64,000 nucleotides of DNA from CAVQBL01 sp963710715. GTDB taxonomy: Bacteria; Pseudomonadota; Gammaproteobacteria; DSM-16500. Shown here piece by piece: positions 18,301 to 26,949 of this stretch. Numbering within the stretch: the first letter of the stretch is position 1; each line of letters begins with the position of its first letter. The notes below the pieces were generated by a model, which saw nothing but the letters and a program-made list of their open reading frames with translations, made no database searches and had not been told where the DNA came from. The stretch is from the NCBI GenBank assembly GCA_963710715.1, contig CAVQBL010000013.1:1-64000 (forward strand), in the 5' to 3' direction. The position numbers and the translations under genes are program-made.

Positions 18301-20437
18301 GCCCACAAGTGAATGTGAAAGTATTCACATTTCCTGCGGTCACAATCCAATTTCCTTCATCTTCTCCAATTGTTCCAGTGCCCACTACAATGGATGGTTT
18401 TGTGCAAGTATCTTTGCGGATTAACCACGCTAGATTTTCAAGTGTTGTGGGGTGTGTTGCCTGAACGGTTTGTACTGCGTTTTGTAGCGCAACACCCCAT
18501 CTAACTTTTCTGCGTTTATCCATAAAGTTGGCCACATCCGTCATTGTATACCAGCGAAAAGAGCCTTTATCTGCAAGAGTTTTGGCTTCATTTAGCCATG
18601 TTTTAATAGAGTTTAAATAGCTTGGTAAAGGACTTACCTCAAGTTGACCTCCATTAGCGTGAGTTAAAGCGTCTATTTCTCGCAATTTTTCCGTGCTGAG
18701 ATTTTTTTTGATCGATATCCACGTATCAGGAGAAATATTCTTTTTTAAGAAATTACCCAATCCTATTGCTTTGAGTTGAGACTCATTCAAGATTTTTTTT
18801 ACTCTACCATCTTGATCAAAATGGAATAATGCTGCTGGATTTTGCGTAATAACAGCAACACTGGTGAGTTTCTGTGTTGGTAAATGTGATGCCAGACGAA
18901 GGTCATAACCTGTAATTGAACCCACTGCACCAGGAGGATGATAATAAATAAGACGGATGACATGGCGTGATGCCATAAAACGTGTGCTATCAATTAACCA
19001 GGGTGTAACCTCTGATTCAGGGAGGCCTGCCTGGCCGAATTCTTCAAATGCTGCATATTTCCCAAACGGCAAAACGGGAAATGCCCAAATCGTATCTGCA
19101 TCAAAGCGACCATCACGAAAATTATGTGTGGCTCCTACTCCTGAATTTCCGGTGGTGTAATAGGCTTTAGAACCGTGGCTTTCTAAGTAACGTGTGACCC
19201 AATTGGGTTGATTACCTACGGGAGCAGCATATTCTACGAGTTTTTGTCCGGTTATTTGTTCCAGCGCTTGATCGTTTAGTGGTAAAAATTTCTCGAATTG
19301 ATCTTTATTATTTTCATTTATATTGAGACCAAAATAATTATGTATCCAACCACCGTGATTTCCAATGCTATGACCTGACTTTTGAAAATAACGGATCCAG
19401 TGTTGTATCACGCGATTTTGGAGTACGTTTAATCCTAGGCCATCACCAATCTCATTACAATCGGGCCCTGCTGTAATGTGAATAGAATAAGGTCCTTGCT
19501 TGAAGACACCATGATCATACAATGTTTGTATGGGAGTAATGGTGGCATTGGAATCCAAATGGAGATTCATAATGATCCCACCTACAGCTTTAGGTGCTGT
19601 CGATAGCACGGGGAGATGTAGCATATCCACGCTAAAATACCGTAAAAATGTATGCATCAGCATGGAATCTGTTTGGCTCCACAAGTAGGTTAAAGGGAGA
19701 TTTACAAATAAAACTTTACCTTTTCCAACAGAATTGATGCCGGCAATTAATTGATTCGTCGGTGAAAGAAGTAATGGCGTGCCACTATAATCACCTGTGG
19801 TAACAAAATGAGAATAAGTGAGTGCTCCATAACCATAACCGGATATGACGCGAAAGTTAGGATGTGGGCAGGGGCAAGTATAGGAAGCTACCGATTTTCC
19901 AGGTGGAATGCCTAATTTATCTAGAATCGCTTTATCTTGACCAACATAACTCAATACAGTAGGTGAATTGCCCACGCGACTAAAAATAGCGTAATTAATA
20001 CCTACCATTTCTGAAAAAGGAGAATGGTTATCATAATAAGTACCTCCTGGCGTACGTGTGCCAGCATCATATACCAGCATCAATTGACCGCCTGTTTCGA
20101 CATAGTTTTTTAGTTTTTGCACTAGCGCTTTTGAAATGGTTGCGTGCAAGGTGTCAGGCAAAATAATTCCACGATGTTCGCGAGGATTGATATCTTGTGA
20201 GCGTAATAAATCAGAATCAGTGATAACTTTTAATTGTATTCCTTCTTCAGAGGCTGCATTTTTCCAACCCGCTATCCAGGCTGGGTTTGGGTTATTATTT
20301 TGAACTAAGAGGCCGAGTGTGAAGTTTTTATTAACACTGTTATTGCTATGACGAGAAAAATAAATAGAGGATGCAATTATAATTAAAAAAATAGCGATTA
20401 AAATAGCAATGCTTTTTTTAGATTGTCGATTTTGCAC
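18278..20437 (-). CDS. Membrane-anchored polysaccharide deacetylase-like protein
   Basis: This 719-residue protein has one N-terminal membrane segment (IAILIAIFLIIIASSIYF), so the rest is probably periplasmic. Residues about 40-280 look like a class I glutaminase-like Rossmann fold (ETGGQLMLVYDAGTRTPGG, GKVLFVNLPL), as seen fused to deacetylases such as PelA. A NodB-like part follows, with IIMNLHLDSNA in the place of the usual TFDDG and HSIGNHGGWIH near the usual HTxxH metal site, one residue longer than normal. A C-terminal region of about 200 residues has no clear match. A role in trimming an N-acetylated exopolysaccharide fits the neighbours. The altered metal motifs leave activity uncertain. 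Confidence 0.65.
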   Translation of the reverse strand: MQNRQSKKSIAILIAIFLIIIASSIYFSRHSNNSVNKNFTLGLLVQNNNPNPAWIAGWKNAASEEGIQLKVITDSDLLRSQDINPREHRGIILPDTLHATISKALVQKLKNYVETGGQLMLVYDAGTRTPGGTYYDNHSPFSEMVGINYAIFSRVGNSPTVLSYVGQDKAILDKLGIPPGKSVASYTCPCPHPNFRVISGYGYGALTYSHFVTTGDYSGTPLLLSPTNQLIAGINSVGKGKVLFVNLPLTYLWSQTDSMLMHTFLRYFSVDMLHLPVLSTAPKAVGGIIMNLHLDSNATITPIQTLYDHGVFKQGPYSIHITAGPDCNEIGDGLGLNVLQNRVIQHWIRYFQKSGHSIGNHGGWIHNYFGLNINENNKDQFEKFLPLNDQALEQITGQKLVEYAAPVGNQPNWVTRYLESHGSKAYYTTGNSGVGATHNFRDGRFDADTIWAFPVLPFGKYAAFEEFGQAGLPESEVTPWLIDSTRFMASRHVIRLIYYHPPGAVGSITGYDLRLASHLPTQKLTSVAVITQNPAALFHFDQDGRVKKILNESQLKAIGLGNFLKKNISPDTWISIKKNLSTEKLREIDALTHANGGQLEVSPLPSYLNSIKTWLNEAKTLADKGSFRWYTMTDVANFMDKRRKVRWGVALQNAVQTVQATHPTTLENLAWLIRKDTCTKPSIVVGTGTIGEDEGNWIVTAGNVNTFTFTCGLTPAPIS

Positions 20438-20532
20438 AGCAGCTCCTTAGCAATATGCATATCCTTATAGAGTTCATTATATTATAATTTGAGTTGGATA
20501 CCAGTCTTCGTTTATCAATTGTGGAGCAATGC

Positions 20533-21651
20533 ATGCATATTCTGACTGTCATTGGTACGCGTCCTGACGCTATAAAAATGGCGCCGGTCATTCAGCAATT
20601 GCGAAAAAAATTTGGAGATAGTATAAAAGTTTGTGCAACTGCGCAGCATCGCGAAATGCTTGATCAAGTGTTATCAATTTTTAATATTGTACCTGATTAT
20701 GATCTTAATATTATGCAAAGCAACCAATCACTTTCTGATATCACTAGTTTTGTATTACAAGGGATAGAAAAGCTTCTAAAAAATGATAAGCCTGACAGAG
20801 TTCTTGTTCAAGGAGATACAACAACTGCAATGGCAGCTGCAATGGCAGCGTTTTATCAAAAAATTCCAGTAGATCATATAGAAGCAGGATTGCGTAGCCA
20901 TGATCCTTTTTCTCCGTGGCCTGAAGAAATGAATCGAAAAATAACGGATTGTCTTACCGATTTGCATTTTGCGCCGACTAAAAATGCTGCGGAAAATTTA
21001 TTAAATGAAGGTATTAACAAAAATAAGATTTTTATTACAGGTAATACTGTCGTTGATGCGTTAATACAAATACGTTCCTTGCTGGAAAAGGATAAAAAAA
21101 TTCGTTCCGAGCTTGATAAAAAGTTTGCCTATTTGGATTCCGCTAAGAAGCTTATTTTGGTTACTGGACATCGTCGTGAAAGTTTTGGCACAGGATTTAA
21201 AAATATTTGTGAAGCGCTAGCTGAATTATCAAAAAAAGAAGGGGTGCAAATTATTTATCCCGTGCATTTGAATCCTAATGTAAAAGAGGTTGTACCCAAC
21301 TATTTAGGTAGTCATAAAAATATTTTTTTAATTGAGCCACAAGATTATGTGGCGCTGGTTTATCTCATGCAAAGAAGTTATCTTGTTTTAACGGACTCCG
21401 GTGGGATCCAAGAAGAAGCTCCCACATTTGGTAAACCAGTCCTCGTTATGCGAAATGTTACCGAGCGTCCGGAAGCTGTTGCGTCTGGTATCTCTAAAAT
21501 TGTTGGTACGAATGTTGAAACGATTGTAAGTGAAGCAGTGAAATTGTTGAACGATAAACATTTATATGAGCAAATTAGTGTTATTCAGAGTCCTTTTGGC
21601 GATGGACATGCTGCTGAGCGTATTGTGGATGTGATTGCATCGACTGTTTGA
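20533..21651 (+). CDS. wecB: UDP-N-acetylglucosamine 2-epimerase (non-hydrolysing)
   Basis: WecB interconverts UDP-GlcNAc and UDP-ManNAc in the cytoplasm. The 372-residue protein opens with ILTVIGTRPDAIKMAPVI, the family signature. It contains VQGDTTTAMAAA, the catalytic-site HIEAGLRSHD, WPEEMNRK, GHRRESFG, YPVHLNPNV, and the UDP-binding LTDSGGIQEEAPTFGKPVLV. The ATG at 20533 is preferred over one 13 codons upstream because GTGGAG lies before it and the family begins there. It runs in the same direction as the glycosyltransferase-barrel genes and probably supplies or tunes their sugar pool. Confidence 0.92.
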   Translation: MHILTVIGTRPDAIKMAPVIQQLRKKFGDSIKVCATAQHREMLDQVLSIFNIVPDYDLNIMQSNQSLSDITSFVLQGIEKLLKNDKPDRVLVQGDTTTAMAAAMAAFYQKIPVDHIEAGLRSHDPFSPWPEEMNRKITDCLTDLHFAPTKNAAENLLNEGINKNKIFITGNTVVDALIQIRSLLEKDKKIRSELDKKFAYLDSAKKLILVTGHRRESFGTGFKNICEALAELSKKEGVQIIYPVHLNPNVKEVVPNYLGSHKNIFLIEPQDYVALVYLMQRSYLVLTDSGGIQEEAPTFGKPVLVMRNVTERPEAVASGISKIVGTNVETIVSEAVKLLNDKHLYEQISVIQSPFGDGHAAERIVDVIASTV

Positions 21652-21706
21652 CAACACACTCAAATAAATATTAAATACTCTATATGTTCATTAAGGGATT
21701 AAGAAT

Positions 21707-23197
21707 TTGTATAGACAAACGTATAAGTTAATTATTTTTGCTTTGTTTGCATGGACGCTTATATTGATTTCTCAAGCTACCTATGCCGAGCAATTACAAA
21801 CAAAGGGTTCTCAAGTTCAATCCTCTGAGAGCCCTTCTGCTGTCGATCAAACTAATGAAGATCTTACTGAATCGACGGCAGAATTGGCAACTCATGTACA
21901 TGAAATAGGTCAAAATCCTTATATTAGTCTTTTAGTGCTTATACCATTGTATTTTGTTATTTTTGTGTTACTTGTTTATGTCATTCGGCATTATGCGTTC
22001 ACATTTAATCGTCTATTTGGCCATCAACGTAATCTTTACGCAGAAATTATTGATGCGAATTGGCCCAGTGTCACTATAATCGTTCCCGCACATAATGAAG
22101 AAATTGTGATTGCTGATTCATTATCAGCCATTCTAAGCACGGATTATCCTGAAGAGTTAATGCAAATTATTGTGATAAATGATCGTTCTACTGATAAGAC
22201 AGCTAATATTATTGATGATTTCGTTAAGCGGCATCCGGCACGCATCACAGCATTTCATCGAAAAACGGGTATTCCAGGTAAGTCGGCAGCTTTGAAGGAT
22301 TCATTCGAGCTGGTTAAAGGTGATGTGATTATTGTTTTTGATGCAGATAATATTCCAGGTCGTTACTTAATAAAACAACTTGTGAGCCCGTTTTTTGATC
22401 CTGAGGTAGGTTCTGTGATGGGTCGCGCGGTGCCAGGAAACACGGATAGCAATTTGTTGACACGTTTACTTGATATGGAGCGTTCTGCGGGTTATCAAGT
22501 CAATCAACAAGCACGAGCGAATTTATTGGCTGTGCCTCAATATGGCGGAACAGCCGGTGGTATTAGGACGCGGGCCCTTCTTGAAGTAGGTGGTTGGCGT
22601 GCAGGTGCATTGGCAGAAGATACAGAAATTACTTTCCGATTACTCTGCCAAGGATGGAAAACGATTTATCAAAATAATTGTGAGTGCCTTGAGCAGGTTC
22701 CAGAAGCATGGCCAGTTCGCATCAGCCAAATTCGCCGTTGGGGCAAAGGGCATAACCAAGTCATGTTTCACTATTTGTTTAAGGTGATTTTTAATCGCGA
22801 CATTAATTTCTTCGCACGTTTAGACGGTATGCTTTTGTTATGTCTCTTTGTCGTGTCGCCTTTACTTTTATTCGGCTGGTTTTTATTTTTACTTGCTTTT
22901 TATTTAAATCTTATTTCTTGGCCAGGTTCCATATTAGCTCTGCTTGCTATTATCTCTTGCGGTGGAGCTGGCAATTTTTCATTATTTTATGAGGTGTCTA
23001 CTGCAGTACATTTAGATAATCTTCGCGGTGTTCAAGGCAATCGTATTCGCTTATTGCCTATCAGCTATTTTAACTTTTTTGTGAGTTTATTTGCCTTATC
23101 AGGCGCTTTCTTTGAGCAAATTACCACGGACCAAGTTAAAAAAGAATTAGTTTGGGATAAGACAGAGCGTTACCATAGAAAGAAAGGAAAAAAATAA
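21707..23197 (+). CDS. Membrane family-2 glycosyltransferase (processive synthase-like)
   Basis: This 496-residue inner-membrane enzyme would polymerise a sugar from a UDP donor. An N-terminal signal-like segment (residues 8-26) and a Ser/Thr-rich linker precede a first membrane helix (about 72-95). The GT-A domain then shows VPAHNEE (126-132), the donor-binding FDADN (DAD 212-214), the acceptor-side AEDTE (304-307) and QIRRW (341-345), the QxxRW hallmark of processive synthases such as PgaC, HasA and BcsA. Further membrane helices follow (about 365-470). The start is TTG, preceded by AAGGGAT. It lies one base upstream of the YaiO-like barrel gene, so polymer synthesis and outer-membrane export appear coupled. 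Confidence 0.85.
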   Translation: MYRQTYKLIIFALFAWTLILISQATYAEQLQTKGSQVQSSESPSAVDQTNEDLTESTAELATHVHEIGQNPYISLLVLIPLYFVIFVLLVYVIRHYAFTFNRLFGHQRNLYAEIIDANWPSVTIIVPAHNEEIVIADSLSAILSTDYPEELMQIIVINDRSTDKTANIIDDFVKRHPARITAFHRKTGIPGKSAALKDSFELVKGDVIIVFDADNIPGRYLIKQLVSPFFDPEVGSVMGRAVPGNTDSNLLTRLLDMERSAGYQVNQQARANLLAVPQYGGTAGGIRTRALLEVGGWRAGALAEDTEITFRLLCQGWKTIYQNNCECLEQVPEAWPVRISQIRRWGKGHNQVMFHYLFKVIFNRDINFFARLDGMLLLCLFVVSPLLLFGWFLFLLAFYLNLISWPGSILALLAIISCGGAGNFSLFYEVSTAVHLDNLRGVQGNRIRLLPISYFNFFVSLFALSGAFFEQITTDQVKKELVWDKTERYHRKKGKK

Positions 23198-23198
23198 G

Positions 23199-24119
23199 AT
23201 GTCCATGATGAAATCAACATTGATAAAATTTTTTTTATTATTGGCTGTTATTGTTCCTGTGTGTGCGAGTGGAACTATTAATCCAACGGCTTTGGCAAAT
23301 AATCCAAATGAACAAGCCAGCTCGAGCTCTCTTTCTCAACTCTTTGGGCAAGGATCGCAGTATCAAAATCAAAATCAATTGCAAAGACCTGCAGTAACAC
23401 CTTTAGCAACTTTACCGGGTTACATTGAAGCTGGACTTGATTACCATAAATTAAATAATGGATTTGGAAGCTGGTTTGGTCAATATCTTAATATATCTAA
23501 GCAAACGAGTGCCTGTAATACTTGGCTGGGTGAAGTCCATCATCAAAGAGAGTTTGGTGAGAATGGGACGTTAATTGGTCTGACTAATATTCACAATTTT
23601 AATGATACTTGGTATACCTCGTTAGGTGTTGCAACGAGTGATCGTACGTTTTTTTGGCAAAAATTTTCGATCAATGCCACTCTCTATCACAAAATGTTAG
23701 ACAGGAAACAACTTGTACCCTATTTAGGCTTTATTGAATATTGGTGGCGTACCGCTAGTCAGAGCCAGTATTTGAATCCTGGGTTTATCTATTATTTTAG
23801 TGTACCTATTGTGCTGGAAGGTGGGTTGTTGTTGCTGCGTAATAATCCTGGAAACGTACAGACAATTTATAAATATGTTGCAGCCACCCAAGGCGAAGAA
23901 AAGAAACATTACATAACGTTGCGTGTTGGCTGGGGAAGAGAAGGTTATTTAGCGGTGGGCCCCCAAACCATCTTACAAAATTTTTCCAGCAATGTTGTAA
24001 CACTTACCTGGCGGCAGTGGCTTACAAAAAATTGGGGCTTTAACTTGATCGGTGAAACTTATCATAGTCGAGTTTACAACCGAAACGGTGTCTTTTTAGG
24101 TGTCTTTAGGGATATATAG
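23199..24119 (+). CDS. YaiO-family outer-membrane beta-barrel protein
   Basis: This 306-residue protein has a signal peptide (hydrophobic core about residues 8-24, cleavage near CASG) and a low-complexity Gln/Ser linker. A barrel domain follows, with alternating aromatic strands and an aromatic end (LGVFRDI) as in outer-membrane proteins. The motif YIEAGLDYHKLNNGFGSW with QTSACNTWLGEVHHQREFGE fits the YaiO barrel family that also forms the export domain of PgaA/BcsC-like proteins. Here it stands alone without TPRs. It is immediately downstream of the glycosyltransferase, suggesting it is the export channel for that polymer. Either of two nearby in-frame Mets (23199, 23205) could be the start. 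Confidence 0.75.
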   Translation: MSMMKSTLIKFFLLLAVIVPVCASGTINPTALANNPNEQASSSSLSQLFGQGSQYQNQNQLQRPAVTPLATLPGYIEAGLDYHKLNNGFGSWFGQYLNISKQTSACNTWLGEVHHQREFGENGTLIGLTNIHNFNDTWYTSLGVATSDRTFFWQKFSINATLYHKMLDRKQLVPYLGFIEYWWRTASQSQYLNPGFIYYFSVPIVLEGGLLLLRNNPGNVQTIYKYVAATQGEEKKHYITLRVGWGREGYLAVGPQTILQNFSSNVVTLTWRQWLTKNWGFNLIGETYHSRVYNRNGVFLGVFRDI

Positions 24120-24129
24120 GAATTATTTT

Positions 24130-24909
24130 ATGTTTAGCGCTACAAAGAAAAAAAGAGAGCTGACCATTGTATACCCTTTTAGGGCATTTCATAATCAAGA
24201 ATTTAATAGGAAGGTGCTACTGTTTTTTTTGTTGCCACCTATCTTTAATATTATTTTATTGTTTTTATTAAATAGTATTACCACAGCCTGGGGAGGTTTT
24301 TTTGAATTCTACTTGCCTAAATTGGGGTATGAAAACGCAGTATCCTATTTGCAGTACTCTCTTTTTGGAGTTCACTTTTCTTTACCCTACATAGATGTAG
24401 CGGGTGGCGTGCCCAGTGTTTTTGCTATGCAGCTCACCTTAGTTTTATCAGTGATTTTTTTGCTGCTTTCTTTTCTTATTCCAGATAATTTTACACCATT
24501 AAAGTATTTTTTGCGGGCATTTATTTTTGTAATGTTTACATCTTTAATTTATTTTTATATTACACCTAATACTTTTCCTTACAATGTTCCTGTCTATACC
24601 AAAATTGGACTTTTGCAAATGATTGCATTGCTGTTTGCAACGCCATGGATTTATGGATTTACGTATTATTTATTTAGTTACAAGTGTATTAAAAAAATTT
24701 TGGTGACATTGATGACATTGGTATTTTTAGCTATAGCAGCGCCTTTACAGTATCTTTTATCGGCTTATATATTACTTAATTATTCTTTATTATTAACGCC
24801 GGCATTATATATATTTTTTGGACTCTTAATAAATATATTCGTTATAGTCGCATTTTATGGATACGGTGTTAGCTTGGAACAAGTGTTTCCAGTGAAGGAA
24901 GAAACATAA
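24130..24909 (+). CDS. Multi-pass inner-membrane protein of the exopolysaccharide operon, unknown
   Basis: This 259-residue protein has about six or seven hydrophobic segments (for example LLFFLLPPIFNIILLFLL, LTLVLSVIFLLLSFLI, LLINIFVIVAFYGYGV) and a short charged N-terminus. AGGA stands nine bases before the ATG at 24130. An in-frame earlier Met at 24100 overlaps the upstream gene and lacks a site. The opening PFRAFHNQ and the fold length are faintly reminiscent of PTS EIIC-type membrane domains, but no PTS partner is present. Its place between the barrel and the bactofilin-like gene suggests a part in polymer export or a modification step. Function is not known. Confidence 0.6.
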   Translation: MFSATKKKRELTIVYPFRAFHNQEFNRKVLLFFLLPPIFNIILLFLLNSITTAWGGFFEFYLPKLGYENAVSYLQYSLFGVHFSLPYIDVAGGVPSVFAMQLTLVLSVIFLLLSFLIPDNFTPLKYFLRAFIFVMFTSLIYFYITPNTFPYNVPVYTKIGLLQMIALLFATPWIYGFTYYLFSYKCIKKILVTLMTLVFLAIAAPLQYLLSAYILLNYSLLLTPALYIFFGLLINIFVIVAFYGYGVSLEQVFPVKEET

Positions 24910-24937
24910 ATTAATTTTTAACTACGGGATTATCGCG

Positions 24938-26011
24938 ATGATTTGGCTATTGCTTTTGGTAAGTGTGACATTGATAGTATATGTCTTGCCATTTCTTCCT
25001 GGCATTTATGAATGGAGGAAAATGACAGATGCTAAATCTCTGGATGTCAGTTCACCTGATAGAACTATCATTGATCACCAGTTGCGATTATTCAGAGAGT
25101 ATATTGAAAAATTCTTTTCTTTTGATTTACAAAAATATTCACGTGAAAATTCTTCTCATGAAGGCGTGCTTCAAAACGGAGTAGAATTTTATATTACGGG
25201 TCATGAGGGGGATATCGAGTTATCATCTGCTGAAATGCAAAAGCGCTCAACAAAAAGAATGGTTTTAATCTGTAAGCCTGCTATTTTGCCGGATGATTTT
25301 ACTTTCCACAGTAGGGTTTACGCAGCGTCTAAGCTACAATCAGGTAAAAATAATAGTATTAATAATCTTCTTGTCGAAGAAGATGTTTTGCTTAATTCTA
25401 ATTCGTCAATTAATAAATTTATTTACAGTGGATCAAAAATCGATGTAGGTAAATTTTGCACTCTCAATGGTTATGCAAAAGCAAAGAAAAGCATTAAGCT
25501 TTTGGGCAACAATAAATTTCAATGTTTGTATGCTCCACGGATCGAAGTAGGGGATTCGACACCTGATATATTAAAAACTATACCAAATCAGGCTGAAGAT
25601 GTTATTTCTAAAGTTACACCAAGAAAAGTAGTGCATGAAGATTTCACTATTTCTGAGCAAAGTAATGTGAGTAGTAATTTTGTTGTTAAAGGAAATTTAT
25701 ACATATCTAATAATTGTAAAATTCAAGGTAACATTAAATGTTACAAAAATATTACCATTGGTGATAATGCAAATATTATTGGCGCAATTATCAGTGAAAA
25801 TGACATTCATATTGGAGATAATTGTTTTGTGCAGGGTCCTATTGTATCTAGCGGATTAATCACATTTGGTAAGAATTGCGTTATTGGTATTCCTCGTGTA
25901 CCTACAAGTGTTATTGGTAAAAATATTCAAGTTAATTCCGGATCTCTATTTTCTGGGTTACTGTTCGCTAAATTAGAAGGTAGTTTTGCCGGCGAATCAA
26001 GTCATCGATAG
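24938..26011 (+). CDS. Bactofilin-like polymer-forming protein with N-terminal membrane anchor
   Basis: This 357-residue protein has a single N-terminal membrane segment (WLLLLVSVTLIVYVLPFLP), a linker, and a C-terminal right-handed beta-helix of short turns (LYISNNCKIQGNIKCYKNI, TIGDNANIIGAIISEN, HIGDNCFVQGPIVSSG, TFGKNCVIG). These V/I-x-G-D-N turns are typical of bactofilins and related polymer-forming proteins, which assemble scaffolds at the membrane. A less regular beta stretch lies in the middle (about 110-190). In this operon it may place or hold the polysaccharide machinery. That is inference. Its last 44 bases overlap the convergent epimerase gene. Confidence 0.7.
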   Translation: MIWLLLLVSVTLIVYVLPFLPGIYEWRKMTDAKSLDVSSPDRTIIDHQLRLFREYIEKFFSFDLQKYSRENSSHEGVLQNGVEFYITGHEGDIELSSAEMQKRSTKRMVLICKPAILPDDFTFHSRVYAASKLQSGKNNSINNLLVEEDVLLNSNSSINKFIYSGSKIDVGKFCTLNGYAKAKKSIKLLGNNKFQCLYAPRIEVGDSTPDILKTIPNQAEDVISKVTPRKVVHEDFTISEQSNVSSNFVVKGNLYISNNCKIQGNIKCYKNITIGDNANIIGAIISENDIHIGDNCFVQGPIVSSGLITFGKNCVIGIPRVPTSVIGKNIQVNSGSLFSGLLFAKLEGSFAGESSHR

Positions 26012-26939
26012 TTTGTTCAAGTGTCCATTTGTGCTTGTAACCAGTGAGTTGTTTTACTTTTGATAAATCGGGGCACCGATGCTTAATATCACTGAATTCT
26101 TGGCCATACGCTTGTTCATAGGGAATATGTTGGATTTCTGAATTACTATTTGCCCGTTTACGAACCAAGTGCGCCAATTCATTAATAGAAATTCCATAAT
26201 CGTTGCCGACATTAATAATTTCACCCATACTTTTTGGAGTTTCAGCTAATAGATTTACCATGGCAATAGTGTCGCGCACATCACAAAAACTACGAATTTG
26301 CGTCCCGTCGCCAAAAACGGTAATAGGTTTGTTTTGACAGGCTTGATTCACAAATCGGGGTACTACCATTCCATATTGACCTGTTTGTCTAGGGCCTACG
26401 GTATTAAAAAAGCGCATTAATATGATTGGAGTTTTTTCTTTTTTATAATATGCAACGCTCAGTACCTCATCAGCAATTTTGCTAACAGCATAAATTGATA
26501 GTGGATCGGCGGGTTCAATGATGAGATTATCTTTTTCATTCAGTAAATGTTTTTCACTATGCCCATAAACTGAGGAAGTAGAAGCAATAATAATTTGTGC
26601 TCGAGATTTGCTTTCAGAAGTAACACTAATCAGTCGTTCACAGCCTGACACATTGGTTGCAATTACCTTCTGCGGTTCAGCTAAAACTCTGTAAACGCCC
26701 AACACAGCAGCCATATGATAAATTCGGTCTGCCCAAATAACCCATTTTTTTAAATCAGGCCAGGTGACTATATCCGCGTGCTCGAAATGGAAAGTAGGAT
26801 TTTGCTGAAAAGGTTTTATATTTTCTATTTTTCCTGTGCTGAGGTCATCTATTGCAAGTACTTCATCACCTTTTGCTAAGTGATATTCAACCAGATGTGA
26901 GCCGATAAAACCAGACCCGCCTGTTACCAAAACACGCAT
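25968..26939 (-). CDS. NAD-dependent sugar epimerase/dehydratase, UDP-sugar 4-epimerase-like
   Basis: This 323-residue extended short-chain dehydrogenase/reductase has the NAD-binding GGSGFIGSHLVEYHLAKG, the IDDLSTG adenine-side strand, the catalytic STSSVYG Ser and YAVSK Tyr/Lys, and the NTVGPRQTGQYGMVVPRF sugar-nucleotide loop. Close families are UDP-glucose/UDP-GlcNAc 4-epimerases (WbpP, TviC) and UDP-glucuronate decarboxylases. It follows the dehydrogenase gene by 10 bases on the same strand, the TviB-TviC or WbpO-WbpP arrangement, so a UDP-GlcNAc(A) 4-epimerase is the best guess. Confidence 0.75.
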   Translation of the reverse strand: MRVLVTGGSGFIGSHLVEYHLAKGDEVLAIDDLSTGKIENIKPFQQNPTFHFEHADIVTWPDLKKWVIWADRIYHMAAVLGVYRVLAEPQKVIATNVSGCERLISVTSESKSRAQIIIASTSSVYGHSEKHLLNEKDNLIIEPADPLSIYAVSKIADEVLSVAYYKKEKTPIILMRFFNTVGPRQTGQYGMVVPRFVNQACQNKPITVFGDGTQIRSFCDVRDTIAMVNLLAETPKSMGEIINVGNDYGISINELAHLVRKRANSNSEIQHIPYEQAYGQEFSDIKHRCPDLSKVKQLTGYKHKWTLEQTIDDLIRRQNYLLI

Positions 26940-26949
26940 AATTTATTCC

